This document shows positions 35,141 through 48,052 of a DNA stretch of 64,000 nt, piece by piece. The stretch covers positions 3,038,001 to 3,102,000 of the forward strand of contig JACONQ010000003.1 in NCBI GenBank assembly GCA_014281115.1. Reading direction: 5' to 3'. The stretch's first letter is position 1. Each line of letters opens with the position of its first letter. A program made the translations under genes and the position numbers. This DNA is from Laburnicola sp. R22_1. Its lineage: Eukaryota > Ascomycota > Dothideomycetes > Pleosporales > Didymosphaeriaceae. The notes under the pieces were generated by a model, which saw only the letters and a list, made by a program, of their open reading frames with translations, made no database searches and was not told where the DNA came from.

Positions 35141-37690
35141 TAGCGAAGGAGACTTTTAAAACTATTTACTATCTTGAAACTATATTAGATTAGTATTTAA
35201 GACTAAAGTAGACTCTCTAGCTATTAGGCTATTATAGTAATTAAGGTACTTTAGGAACTATTAGTAGTATATATACTTATTCTAGATCTTCTATATCTTA
35301 TTCTATGCAACTATTAGTATATAACTATAATAAATAACTATAATTATAATACCTTATATGCTATAAGCTTTTATAAAGAATCTAATATTATTATATAGTT
35401 AAATAAGAAACTCTTTTCTCTACCTATCCTTAAGTAATACTTGCGCAACTTCTTTTATTCTATCTTAGCTATAGCCAATATAGCTTCTAGCTATCTAATA
35501 TTATTTAACTCTTTAATAAGCTTATTATTTATCTTATTTAGAAAATTAAAAAACTAGTTATATATAAGCTAGATATATAGAACCTAGAGTTTCTAGTTCT
35601 TACTTAGGAAGTGTATAGCCTCCTTAAACTTTTAAAGTATAAAAGTAATTAACTTAAGATATAACTATTCTAAGGCTAATAGTTAAAGTTTCTTAAAGTT
35701 TTTAAAGTCTACCTTTATAGTGTTGCTATAAGTAGAAGCGTTTGGTCTTAACTAAGACCCATAGACACTTTATAGTCAGATTATATAATTAGGGAACTTA
35801 TTAATTTTAGAAATAACGCTATTATAGATAACTACTAATAATACCTTTGCTAGCATCTCTACTACCTATAGCATACTTGCTAATATCTAGATATCTACTA
35901 GCCACTATGCGCTTCCCTTATTATATGCTTACAATGCCTTAAGAAACTTATTATTTTTTATTATCTTTAGCAACGCCCCAAGGTGCTTTACCTATTAATT
36001 AATATAATTTATATTTACTTAGGTTACTATATTACTAGTCTCTATAAGCACTATTAATATATTATGTAGCTTAATAATTGCTTATAAACTATATTCTTTT
36101 ATATAGTAGTAGTTTAAAATAAGCAATTTTACTAGTTGCTTATCGTGGACTTAGCTTTCTAGCAAATAGCATAACTATCTCTAGGGTAGTGCAGTTTAGG
36201 AGCTTAAATATAGTATAGAAGATATTAAAATCTGCTTTGCAATAGGGCGTATTATCTTAATTACTTTATAGTTTAGTTTGGCTTAAGTTAGTTAATTATT
36301 ATAGTAGGTAGATAGAGCTAAATAACTAGAGAGGATTCTTTTATACGCAGCTAGGAACTTATAGTCTATTTAAAGTTTTTAGATAATATAGAGCTATTTA
36401 GAGTTACTATAGTTTAAACTATAGATTACTTTCTCTAGCTTATGCTACGAGGCGAGGAGCTAAAGATGCGCATATTATTAACTTACGTATATTTACATAG
36501 TATCTTATAGAGCTAGTATACAGAAAAAAAGGTTATAGCTAGATTTTCTTTTACTATAGTATAGTTATAGGATGTAGCCTTGTTTACAAAAAAAGTAGAA
36601 GCATTTAATCTTCTAGTTATCTTTATTATAATCTTCTTCTCTAGCTATATATTAATATTCGCCTAAAGGTTTAGTACGCGCTCGCATATATTATACGTAG
36701 AGTTCTATTTTACTTAAATATCTTAAATTATAGATAATTACTTCTTTACTAGTATATTACTCTATATTATAAGAAATTACTTAAATTACTATAGTAACTA
36801 GTTAATTGCAATGCAAATAGCACAAAGCTACGCGCTAATTAGTTTATAATAACTTTCTATAATAACTTTCTATAATAATAGCTAATGTATCTTATAAAGA
36901 AAGTTTAGAATAGATATCTACACCTAGATTTATTTATATATTGCCACTATAGCGTCTCTCTGGAGTTAAGATTAGTAGACGCTAATAACTTAAGATAATA
37001 GATAATATCTTAAACTATAAGATTAATAATATAAGTAAGATATAGAATTATATTCTTTTTTTAGCTCTAGGTAATATTCTCCGCTAATAGTTTGTGCTAG
37101 ACGCTCTAAGCTAGAGTGCTATTATTACTAGTATTATTATATATAATTACTAGAAGCTTCTACGCAGTTTCTATATTGTTAAGAACCTATAATACCTCTA
37201 ATACTATTAATACTCTAGTATAGCTGCTACGTATTAGTATAAAGTTAAGTAGCTTCTCTTTAAACTACTAAGCGTTATTAATATAGTAACTTTTAATAGC
37301 TAGAAAGCTAAGGTAATTAGCTGTAGACTACGTATTAAGCAAAATAGAGAGTGTAGTTGCCCTACTAATATTACTAAGAATAGCTACCTTAGTAGTGTTA
37401 AATTTGTTTAGGAATATCTAGCAGAATTTATATTAGCTAGTTATTGCAGTATTAGGCCTAAGGAAATAGAGAAAGTGTTAAAAGGATAGTTACTCTACTA
37501 TTTAAAAGGACTAATTATTATTAATTACTACCTATATAAGTTTAGTTTTAAATACCTATAGAGAGTATATAGAATATAAAATAGCTATTTGCTATTTTTT
37601 ATACTAAGAAGTAAAAGTTCTTTTATAAATAGGCTTATCCTACAGTAGAGTGACACAAAAAAGCGTCTAGTAAAAAGATACCTTTTTAAA
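35141..37690. other. AT-rich relic DNA without gene
   Basis: No readable frame, no recognised motif and no established match to the other families. Slightly more GC-rich patches at 35.73 and 36.65 kb may hold decayed transposon sequence. Confidence 0.35.
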
Positions 37691-37699
37691 AGTTATATA

Positions 37700-37800
37700 G
37701 CTAGGTGAGTTTTAATACTATGTAAATAAAAAGTATACCGTTTTAAGGAGACAGTTTAGGAGATTTAGTATAAAAGGTTAGTAAGAGCTTAGTCATCAGC
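37700..37800 (+). repeat. fragment matching the 3' end of the pogo-like relic, opposite orientation
   Basis: TTTTAATACTATGTAAATA and the following AAGTATAC.GTTTTAA match the reverse complement of about 39.63-39.70 kb. The Tc1 element thus sits between tail-to-tail fragments. Confidence 0.6.
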
Positions 37801-37875
37801 GCTAACTAGAGGTATTTTAGTAAATTTAAGGGAATGTTTTCTTAAAACTTTGACCCTATATAACTTTTCTTTCTA

Positions 37876-39468
37876 CGTAGATAAAATTCTATAACTTATA
37901 TATATTATAGTTTACTCTATACGGACTATATCACTTAATTTTTATTATAGGTTTATTCATAGAAATAATAATTATAAGGAAAAGATAAAAGTTAATTAAA
38001 ATTAAACAATTAGATAGAACTAGTAAATAATATATAACTAGTACTTAATATACTATCTTTTAGCCTCTATAACGTCATTATAACGCTTAGGCAAAGATAG
38101 TATACAATGATCTATAGCCTCCTGTGGAATTAAATCCCACTCCTCTTGTATAGCTCCTTTAAAGGCTTCTACACTAGATTTACTAGTGCCAAAGCCTAAA
38201 GAAGCCCTATTTCTTTTTCCTAGCCTATCTTTTAATATACTCCCAACGTTTTCTATAGGATTTAAGTCTGGTGAATAGGGTGGATGCTCAAAAACAAAGA
38301 CTTTATTCCTAGAAAACCACCTTTTCACCTGTGGAGTTCCGTGGATCTTCGAATTATCCTGTTGAAATTTCCTGCCTAGTTATAATTAGTATAAAAATAA
38401 GATTATAAAAATATAATATATATATATATTATATATATTAAAAGGGAAAAGAAAAGAGAAGAAAAAGAGGTACTTTACTTACCTCTTTTTAAAAGAGGTT
38501 TTAAGATAGGATGTAAACACTTCTGTATATATCTAGTGTTATTAAAGGTCCTAGTTTTAATAGGGTCCCTTAAGAACACTAGTTTAGAACGTCCTCCTAT
38601 CCAAATACAGCTCCAGACTAAGATAGAAATATCTCGCGCTTTCAGTGAATTAGTACTAGCTCAAAAAACAGATATAAAAAAAGTAAAATAGCCCAATTAT
38701 AGAGGGAAAAGGGCTCATAATTCTAGAATTTAAAAAAAATTAATAACTTACTAGTTGTTCGGTTTTTGCGCTGTTCAGGCCCAATTTTCGATTTTCCCCT
38801 TTTTCTTATATATTCTTGCCTATTACCATGCCCCCTTTGGATAGTAGACTCGTCAGAAAATATAACTTTAGCAAAGTTAATATTTTCTAGCTCCTTAACT
38901 ATCTCTTTAGCCCAGAATTCTCTTCTTTTAGCTCTTTCTTTAGTTAAATAGGCCTTTTTCTTAGAGACGTTAAAAGAATAGTCTTCTCCTTTTAAAACTC
39001 TCTGTAACGTCCTCTTAGTAAATCCAAAGCTATTCTCTTCTAATGGCCTCTTATTTGTCTTTTTAGGACTTTTAGTTAAATCCCTATTAATAACTCTTTT
39101 CTCCCTAGAAGTAACCTTAGTTACTCTCCCTTGTTTTACCCCTTTTAATAAGTTATCTCCCTTATTATTCTTATTAATACGTCTAATAGCAGTCTTAATA
39201 GATTGTAGAGGCTTATTAAGGGTAGTAGCAATAGTAGAATTCGAAGTATTTACTTTTTTAAGTAAAGAAACTTGACTTTCCAGTTTTGACAATTCTGGCT
39301 CCATTCGAGGAAATACAAAAGAGAAAACTTACGAGACAAACGATATTATATTATACTATAATCTTAGTAATAAATCACGTGATTTAATTAACTTTTCAAA
39401 TCACGTAATTTTTAACCTTAAATAATTTCTTAATTGAGTTATATAAGTACTGCGAAATTTTGCTTACG
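37876..39468 (-). mobile_element. Tc1-family DNA transposon
   Basis: The ends mirror each other: TACGTAGATAAAATT at 37874 and, reversed, TACGTAAGCAAAATT ending at 39470, followed on both sides by CTTATATA. TA dinucleotides flank them as expected for Tc1 target duplications. About 1.59 kb, with one spliced transposase gene on the minus strand. The termini are imperfect, so the exact ends are provisional. Confidence 0.7.
38053..39304 (-). CDS. Tc1-family DD34E transposase, apparently intact
   Basis: Cuts and rejoins DNA at the element ends. Three exons: 39304-38752, 38617-38483, 38375-38053. Introns of 134 and 107 bases start GTAAGT and end TTAG and AACTAG, the second with an ACTAAT branch site. 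The joined frame is 1011 bases, 336 residues plus stop, normal for Tc1. N-terminal helix-turn-helix: LESQVSLLKKVN, STIATTLNKPLQSIKTAI. Catalytic residues: Asp in VIFSDES (exon 1), Asp in FQQDNSKIHG, and Glu in PDLNPIEN (exon 3), with 34 residues between the last two. Exon 2 carries CIWIGGRSKLVFLRDPIK. Neighbouring elements are riddled with stops; this one has none. The residue after ENV is Gly where Trp is usual. Confidence 0.88.
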
Positions 39469-39489
39469 TAATCTACACTAGGCCTAGAA

Positions 39490-41270
39490 TAGCTAGTAAA
39501 AACATTAGTCTAGTAGCATACTAAATAAAAAAGTCATAACGCCTTAAAAATTGACTTTTTAGAAACACTAAGTATAGAGATAGATACCTTAAGGACCCTG
39601 CTTAGTAAGCACGTCACTAGTACCTAATCTTAATCTCCTATATTTTCTCTTTAAAACCGTATACTTTCTATTTACATAGTATTAAAACTCACTTAGTTAT
39701 TCTACTCCTAAATCTACTTTCTAAGCAAAGCCTAGCGTTTTACCTTTCTAAATGCGCTTTCTTTTACGCGTTTTTTAATTTGTTAGAACCTTAATTTGCT
39801 TCTTAAGTTTCTTAATATAGGTCTCTTAAAGTACACTATGGTAGAGCATAAGTTTAGCACCTTTTATAAGTTATAAGTAGCTTAATTTAGCATTAGGTAG
39901 TGACCGAATAAAAGAGTCGCGTACGAGCTTTAACTAGGATCCAAACTCAAGGGTATTACTTAGGGTCCTAACTTGCCATAGTGTATTTAGTGGGGTACTC
40001 TAAGGTGGAGTATAATTACGCATATTAAGGCAATCTACTACTACTAATATATTTAAAGGAACAAGTTCAGAGGCCTTAAAGGCTTTCTTATAGTTTTTTA
40101 GTGTAAACATATTAAAAAACGCATCGCAAAAGGCTAGTAGAAAGCCCTCTTTATTAATATAAAAGACGTGTCGGCACGCTAAGTCCCGCACGCGCTAGGA
40201 GTACTTTAGCTTTAGTGGCGCAAAACAGACTATATGAAGCGGCTAGAGAATATAAGATAAGTGCGCTGGTATACAGAGTGTTAGGATCTTTTATTCTAGG
40301 CAATAATCCTTAAAATTCTAGGAGTAGTGGCTCTTATAGCTATCTAGAATAAGTAATCTTTATAACCCTACTATGCGCGGCCTTATATACGCGTTAAAGT
40401 GCTTTAACCATGCAACTCTAAGCTCGCTATTAGTCTAGCCAGTCTTAGAGACTAAGAGCTTCTAATTGCGGGGGATACTAGTCTTTTTATACTATGCTAA
40501 GATGTGGACTCGCCCTTTATAGAGAATAAAGGGCAGAATAGTATACCTAATAGCGCAAATACTCTAAATTACTATAACCTACTTGCAGTTGCCTAGCTAA
40601 ATAAGTGTAGGTTAAGAATGTCTTTCTAAACTAGTTACAATCTTTATTAAGCTAATAACTTCTATCTAGAACCCTATCTTATTAAAGTTATAGATATCTT
40701 TATTCTGCACTCTATACTTGGCTTTTATATTCTCTACTAGCTAAAACCATGTGTTTATAATCTCTAGGTCTTCCTATTATATTTTCTATTAGTTCTTTGC
40801 TTAATTAAAAGCCATTTTAAGCTTAGGTACGCGCTTTACAAAGCGCTAAGCCTAGTATTATCCTATAGAGTCTCTGTGCCGCGCAGCTAGCAGTTTGTTG
40901 GCCATATCTTTTATCTTACCTAGCCAGGGTGCAAATTCTCGCGAATCTAGGTTAAAGATATACTATATATGCGTCTGCTCTTTAGTTATAATAAGCTTTG
41001 CCATGCCTAATTATGTATTTGCTTAGGCGGTAATTCCGTTAATTTAATTACTTAGTGTAGACTTTAGGATATTATATGCTACAGCAGCGCATTGTAGGCT
41101 TAAAATTTTCTTATTCTAATAGGTGTGAAGAGCAAGCTTAATTTTGCCTTCTTAATTAGATAATAACGTGTTGTATTATTAAGATATTATAATTCATAGT
41201 AAAGTGTTGTGGTCTTGGTAAAAACTGTCCAGCAGACTAATTTGTCCGGGCTACTAATAGAATATGTTAA
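39490..41270 (-). mobile_element. second pogo-like transposon relic
   Basis: Minus-strand DDE_1 transposase remains. Near 40.24-40.30 kb IPAHLSYIL and then CFAPLKLKYS correspond to the region around the third catalytic Asp, here lost. The open piece 40191-40000 reads RDLACRHVFYINKEGFLLAF and ends RNYTPP. Further down come a KLVRDSF block and a basic KTRKRKR stretch near 39.77 kb. The right end near 41.21-41.27 kb contains GGTCTTGGTAAAAACTGTCC, like the pogo copies' inner termini. Many stops. Different family from the 1873-bp pair. The left end is approximate. Confidence 0.75.
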
Positions 41271-41700
41271 CTAAAAATTAAAAGTAAGTAATTTTTTAGT
41301 ATTTTAAATAGACTTTTCTTAAATAATCTTTTCATAAAAATAATGCTTACTAAGCAAATATAGAATTTATAATAGAAAATAGAGAACTTTTTTATTTTAA
41401 ATATTTAAAAAGTAATAGTATAGCTTTGATATAGTAGAGGTATAACAATTTTAAAAAGTAATATAATTTTAACCTTTTAGTCTAACATTAGAGAAAATAA
41501 CAATCTTATATAAAAACTAATTAATGAAGTAACCTATAGTAAAAATTTAACATAGTACTAACATAGCCTATAGCTCCTATATATATAAAAATTATAGACT
41601 TCTATACGTCTAAAAAAGTTATAGGGATTTTAAAATAGAGATTTAAAATCTCTATTTTTAAGTCTATATATATACCTAGTTTATAATTACTAAGTAGCTT
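41271..41700. other. AT-rich spacer, nothing recognised
   Basis: Contains an inverted pair TTTTAAAATAGAGATTTAAAA/TCTCTATTTTTAAG near 41.63 kb, otherwise featureless. Confidence 0.35.
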
Positions 41701-41701
41701 C

Positions 41702-42965
41702 TCTCCCGGGATTAATTCGTAATGTCACGTAATTCCGGGCCGGCTGTTTAACCGACTACCGTGTTACGTAATTAATAATTTCTTTAACGATATTTTTTGC
41801 TGTAATAATAATAATAATAATTATAATAGTAACTAACCTAACTATTTTATTAACTCTCTCCTATAGTGGATCTCCCCTTGTAACTAGCGAGCTGTATTCT
41901 GCTCCCCTAGAATCTTGCCGCTACCCATCTCCCCTGTGCTCTCGCCGCCGCCGCTTACCTTACCCTTATTGCTTAGTTGCGGTCCCCTACCTTAATGGCA
42001 CCCTGGATAATTGCCACTGCGTTCACAAGCTTCTTACGCCACGGCTGCGCTTTTAAACTTCTGTAGTCCCTAAGGAACTGCTGCTTATTATCTAGTAGCC
42101 GCCCTGTGCCTTTGCTTTGCTAGTCCTTATCTTTAAGCTTCTTTAGTAACGCCTTTGCTTTGTCCTGTTGTTGCAGTATAAACGCCCAACCTGACCCTCT
42201 ATCTAGGTACTAAAGGAGTGCTTTGCACTCTAGAATTTAAAGTTATAAAACTAGCTAATAGGGCCTAAATAGCTAGGGCTAGGTATTGTTAAAGATATTA
42301 AGATTAAGAGGCCCCTCTAATAATCCTACTTGCTGTACAAGATTGCTAAATCTCTAGAGATTATTTTTAACTTTGTCTAGCTAATTCTCTATATACTCTT
42401 AGAACTCTACTATAGCTATGCTGCCCTGTGTAGAAGAAGTAGTGTAGTTAGACTGCTAGAATATTATCGCGTCGCTGGATATAATAGATAAAGAGCTGGA
42501 TTTAAAAGACAGTAGTGGTAGTTGTGCGTTAAAGATAAAGATTTAGTATACTAGACGTCGCTAATATTGTAAGAGTAGGCAGACTTTATACGCTATGCGT
42601 ATAGTAAATTATAGTTACGCTACTGCCAGATTGTAAACGCGATAACTAAATTATAGTTAAGCGTCCTATTACCTACACTACTCCCGCGGTTGCGACTCTA
42701 TAGTCCACTATAGCTCTCTAATAGTCTACTAGTTAAGAGATAATATGTAACTTAGTTATGCTAGATAGTATACTATCTATTAACTACTATTAATAATGCT
42801 ACCGTAAAGAAAGTTAATAATAAAATTATTATTATTTTGTGTATATTTTATTACTACTATAATATGCTAGGTAATAGGTTTTAGTGCCTTCTATTTTACT
42901 CCTCTCTGTGTATGGTACGGACTCGACCTTGGTTAGAATCTCCACACGACAAAGATATTTAATAA
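41702..42965 (-). repeat. repeat family C, copy 2 (best preserved)
   Basis: Starts CTCTCCCGGGATTAATTCG and ends ATCTCCACACGACAAAG on the plus strand. Other copies at 24.68, 48.05 (deleted) and 59.95 kb. This copy keeps GC-rich parts (for example CTCGCCGCCGCCGCTTACC). It carries a long decayed frame on the minus strand. No terminal inverted repeats are obvious; class unknown. Confidence 0.8.
41843..42620 (-). pseudogene. decayed unrecognised protein frame inside family C
   Basis: On the minus strand one frame runs for about 250 codons. Nearly all its stops are TAA or TAG, explained by C to T in CAA/CAG. Readable blocks: IRIAYKVCLLQY (about 42.6 kb), FKSSSLSIISSDAIIF (about 42.5 kb), LDKVKNNL, NLVQQVGLLEGPLNLNIFNN, LDRGSGWAFILQQQDKAKAL, TGRLLDNKQQFLRDYRSLKA, KKLVNAVAIIQGAIKVGD and finally an Ala/Arg-rich tail with GRWVAARF and SRIQLASYKGRST. 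Gln/Lys-rich with a likely coiled coil. I do not recognise a family and see no catalytic signature. It could be the element's own structural or DNA-binding protein. Confidence 0.6.
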
Positions 42966-44229
42966 TTACTAAGCAGAATCTTTATTAATTATCTAAAACT
43001 AGGTAATTTTGTCTCTAATATATTAAAAATTAAAATTTTAATAATTATCTAAAAAAAAATTAGAAGCTTTTAAAAAGAGTAAAAAAATTATTATTATTTT
43101 TGTTACCCTACTGTAGGTATATCTAATAGCGTAACTAAATCCACTATCTTATTTATATTCTTATTACTAACCTTCATATTACTTTTTTCTATATTATCTA
43201 GCTTAGGACTACCTTCTTCTCTAATATATATTTCCTTATTACTTATCTTCTTAACTTCCTTACTTGTATTCTTATTGCCTATACTATCTAACTCTTAAAC
43301 CTTACCTAAAACCTTCTTTCTATATTATTCCCTTTAAACTTCTTCTAAATATATTTAGAATATATTTCTATAATTATTTAATACTAGGCAATTGCAGTTT
43401 AGATATAGAAAATACTAGATTATCTAAGCTTTTAGCGCATAATAGAATTGTCTTAGTACTTTCTCTTTATATAGGCGTGTAGGAGACTATAGTCCTTACA
43501 CTAATATTAAATATCTTTAGAATATATTGTAAAAATATTATAAAAATATTTAAAAAGACATACCCTATAAAGCTTTATATCTCTTTTAGAATTAAGTATA
43601 TAATAGTATATTTTACTAAGGTAAATATAATATTCTTTTTATTTTTCTTCTTTAGAGAATTCTAGTGCGCTCTTAGAGAGATGTCTAAGATTAGCGTACT
43701 ACTAATAAGAAGGCTATATAAATATATTAGGAATATATTTAGAATATATTTAAGTAGAGTATATATCTTATAAGAAACATATTTTAAATAGAAGATAAAT
43801 AAAATAAAGAAATATAAATAGAGTAAGAATAAATTCTTATAAGATGTAAACTCTATGGTTATCTCCTTTATAGGCTAGTGTAGAAAATTTCTTCCTTACG
43901 CGTTCTACTAAATCTAAATAAATATATTTATATTATATTCTAAAAATATTTATGTAGACAAAAAGTTAAATTTTTCTATAAAGTTTTTATACTTAAACTA
44001 TATAACTATCTTAACCTATAGTGTATCTACTAGCCTTCTAAGGACTTACTCTAAAAATCTTATTAGAGAGCTATAGTATAGTTAGTTAAATATGCTCTAA
44101 ATATATTCTAGATATATTTAGAATATATTTAAACTTACTAGTTATATAGCTAGCTTCTTATACTTCCTATAGTAGCAGCGTGCGTAGGCACTACGCAACT
44201 TTCCCTAGCTAAAGTTTAGTTACTACTAT
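42966..44229. other. AT-rich relic DNA without gene
   Basis: A 72-codon open stretch at 43264-43482 is at chance length for this composition. Several TTTAGAATATAT motifs. No recognised element. Confidence 0.4.
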
Positions 44230-44400
44230 TAAAAATTAGCTAATATATATAAATATCGCTTAGCGAGCTTATAACGCGCTAACTCTTTTTATTAATACTA
44301 TCTTACAATGCTTTTCTATGTATACAATAGTAGAAGGAATATTTGCTATTATTATAATACTTTTATTAGAATCCTCTTAGTCGTAAAAACAACTAATAAA
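44230..44400 (+). repeat. fragment of repeat family B
   Basis: ATATCGCTTAGCGAGCTTATAACGCGCTAAC and the following block match 34.99-35.11 kb in the same orientation. Confidence 0.65.
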
Positions 44401-45329
44401 CCATATATAAATATATTCTAAATTTATTTAAACTTACTACTTTAGCGAGGGTAGTAGTAGTAGAGTAAGGTAGAAAATTCTCCTATTACTATAAGTTAGT
44501 ATAAATATGTTTAGAAGCAGTATAGAACTTATTTAAATATACTAAGAATATAAATTATTAGTAAGAAGGGTTGCTCTAGATAGCTAATATTTAGTAGTTA
44601 GAATCTATACTACTATTCCTAGGCTTCTAAGTAAATATTAGTTAAATATAATATATTAGCTTAAATATATTTAAACTAATCTTAGGCTTAGACTTATTCT
44701 CTTTACCCTTCTATTTATTTGTTAGCTTTAGTCTATTTAAATTATTATAGAAGTATACCTCTCTAGCCTCCGCTATAGTAATAGTGTTGTAGTAGGCTAT
44801 AATAGTCTTATACTATTCTAAACTAAATTATCTTAAATATGTTAAGAATATAATTAGAATATATTTATATCTTTAATTACAATAATATCTTAGCTAAGCA
44901 GGTTACTAAAGTAATCCTATATTTAAATTAATCTATCTATATTTAGAACTTATATAATAAGATATATAGTATTTGCTACCTAGATACTATATATATTTTT
45001 AGATACGTCTTTAAGGCGCTATGCATATAATATTTTACCATAAATATATTAGTAATATATTTATAAGATATTTAAGCATAGCTTATATTATATAGTATAC
45101 TAAAGAGCGCTAATAGCTATTTATTACCTTAAAGGGTCCTATACTCTTAGGGATAAACTCCTCCTCCTTATATCTCTTATATAGCGGCTAAACTTATTAG
45201 AAATATATTTAAAATATATTCTAGATTAATTTAACCTAGCTTATAAAGTTTAAGAAGCAGAGTACTATTATATAGGTGTACAAGTATATATAGTTTAAAT
45301 GTTTTTTAATAACTAAAGAGTTTCTAATA
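44401..45329. other. AT-rich relic DNA without gene
   Basis: No open frame. Several TTTAGAATATAT motifs, for example near 44.86 and 45.20 kb. Confidence 0.35.
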
Positions 45330-46460
45330 AAAATATTATAATAATAGCAAATATCCCTCCTACTATTGTATACACAGAAAAGCGTTTTAAGGTGTTAATA
45401 AAAAGGGTTAGCGTATTATACGCAAGCTAAGCAAGCTTAGTAGGCTTAGTGCGCCCACTTTAACTAAAAACAATCTATATATAAAACTACGCGTAAGGCT
45501 ATATTGTTATACTATAGTTTAGAGTAGAGAAGGTATAAGATAGTGCTAGCGCTGCAACTAGTACAACACTATAACTATTATCTCTCTTTACTATTATTTC
45601 TAAAGATTACTAGAAGTAATAGCTATTATATTAGTAGGTTTATGTGCTACTTATAAGATATATACTAGGTAGGAAGCTTACACACACTATAGATATACTA
45701 ACACTCTATTTTTATATTAAAGTTAACCTTAAAGAGACTTTTACTGCTATTTCTTTATTTTCTACTATCTTTTTAAGCCCTAATACTAAAATTATGGTTA
45801 ACGCCGCCTAAAAGTACGCTCTAATCTATCTATTTAAAGATACTAAGTCCATACTAGAATATCGCTCTATCTAGAAAATTATTAATAGGTTAAAGTAGAA
45901 GGTATACCTTACCCTATATAAGGCGGTTCTAGTATACTAGTTAGGCTAGTAATAGATTAGTAACTATAGACGCTATAATAGACGCATAGGGCTTCTACTA
46001 TAGTTCTTTATATTACTATAGGTTAGGATAGCAGCAATAAAAGGCAAGGTTAAGAGGTAAAAGAAGGTGTTTGTTAATAAGTTATTAGTAGAGAAAAGCA
46101 TTGCGTAGATGTGTTAGATTCTTATAATTATAGTGTTAGATAGTAAGTGCGTTATATAAGTGTGCCGCGTAAGTGGCCCGCAAATATAGCGTAATTACTA
46201 ATAATAGTAATAATAAAATAAGTTAGTATACTATGCACGCTTTAAATAAATTTAATAAGTGTTAGAGCGCTTATAGATATTAGGCAAGTGCGCAGTTTAT
46301 AAACTGTCCTTATAAACTATTATTATATTAGTAGAGAAGACTAGTAGTAGACTATATTTTTAGGCGCTTGACTAGAGCGGCCTTTCTATTCTAACCTACG
46401 TAGGCTTAAATTAAAAAAGGGGGTTAAAAAGAGTAATTAACACTAAATAAACAATGTGAC
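45330..46460 (-). repeat. repeat family B, copy 2
   Basis: Reverse complement of 33.95-35.14 kb. Matching blocks include the reversed AGCGCCTAAAAATATAGTC near 46.36 kb and ACGCGTAAGGCTATATTG near 45.49 kb. Same RIP bias. Confidence 0.65.
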
Positions 46461-46695
46461 TAATAAGTATATATAGGTAGTGTAGGCATAACTAGTGTAT
46501 AGAATAGTACGATTATTACTTAAAAATATTTAGAACTTATTTACATTATATTAATATTAGTATTTACTAAACTCTTAGAGCTAATTAAACTAGTCTATAC
46601 GCTAACTCGCTAATATGCCTTAGTAATAGTAAATAACTATAAGAGTAAATAACTAGCTAACTTGCTTTACTAATATTAAATAAGAATATTTAGAA
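46461..46695. other. AT-rich spacer
   Basis: Nothing recognised. Confidence 0.3.
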
Positions 46696-47808
46696 TGTGG
46701 CGTTAAATTAACTATCTAGGGGTAGTACAACAAAGGCTTTTATCTTAAATAATATAACAAAAAAGCAGAGCCCCCTGCTTAGTAATTAAAAAAGGCGTAA
46801 ATAAGGTAATAATAAAAAAGCGTGTTTAAACTACTAAGCTTACTTAGTAGTTTTAGTATAAAGCTACTTTTATAAGCAAAATCTTTATAAAGATGCTACT
46901 TAAAACTTTAGAAAAGATAAGACTTTAGCACAGCCATACTATAAGCTAATTCTTCTTTACTATTCTAAGTTATAAACTGCTATCTAGATTATTGCAAATA
47001 ACACAAGTTAATATATTAATAGGTATATTTCTTATAAGTAGTAAAATAAGAGTAATATATACTAGATACACTATTACTTTATTACTATATTAAAGTTATT
47101 CTTAATAAAGTCCCTACTATCTATTTAAGCCTTGCTATCTATCTAGGTATTAATATTAGCCCTAAAGAAGTACTTGCTATTGCTAAGTACACGCCGCAGT
47201 TTTACGCCGTCACTACTAAGGTAATAATACTAGAGTTTTATTTTATCTATAAGATAATTGTCTATAGGAGCCTGGTATACCTAACTATTTAGGAGGCAAT
47301 CCTTATATACTAGCTAGATTAGTAGCCTATCTAGTTCTTAAAAACTAGTAAGCCTATATTCCCACTCTAGTAAAAGTAATTACTTCTTATTAGTAATAGA
47401 ATCCTCTAGTAGAGAATATAAAAGGATAATAAGGTATTTATTAATAAGCTACAAGGTAGCAAGAGTATTATATAGATTAATAAGATCCTTTTAGCTATTA
47501 TTACTATTATCGCTATTAAGTTAGCTTATCTAAGCGAGTATGCTGCGTAAGCGGCGTGCGAGCATAGATAACTAATAATAGTAGTAGTAATAAGCTAGGT
47601 ATACTATATACAGCGTAAGTAAACCTTATATAGGTTAGAAGCTTATAAGGTATAGATAGAGTGTAAGTAAGTTTAAACTATTATTGTATGACTAGATATT
47701 TAAGGTTAGTTTTTAATTAGAATTAGGTACTATATATAGTAGTATATAATAACCTTCTATCTTAACCTACTTTAACCTCAAACTAAAAAAACAGGTTAAA
47801 AAAGGTGT
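46696..47808 (+). repeat. repeat family A, copy 2
   Basis: Starts TGTGGCGTTAAATTAAC and runs in register with copy 1 to GGTTAAAAAAGGTGTTT, then loses the last GGCAAGCCGAC. Tandem TTTAGAATATAT motifs follow at 47.82-47.87 kb. Confidence 0.75.
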
Positions 47809-48052
47809 TTATTTAGCTAATTATTTAGAATATATTTAGAATATATTTAGAATATATTTATAGACTCTAGGACTACTACTCCTTCTCTTTTTTAAACTAA
47901 AACTAATTTCTTTTAAATTAAAGCTACTACTATATAAGCTATAGCTATTTCTCTTTTCTTGCCTTTTTAAACTCTACCTTCTGCTTTTCTAGGGTAAGTG
48001 TATCTTACTCTAGCTATACTTTCTTATAATTAGTCTATATAATTTAACTTTT

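Noticed and set aside
42900..42965. tRNA-derived SINE head at the end of family C
   Set aside because: The reversed end has a GGTCGAGTCC string like a pol III B box, but it is a base short, with no A box or foldable tRNA body.
43264..43482. 72-codon open frame
   Set aside because: Within chance length for very AT-rich DNA, low-complexity composition and no family motif.
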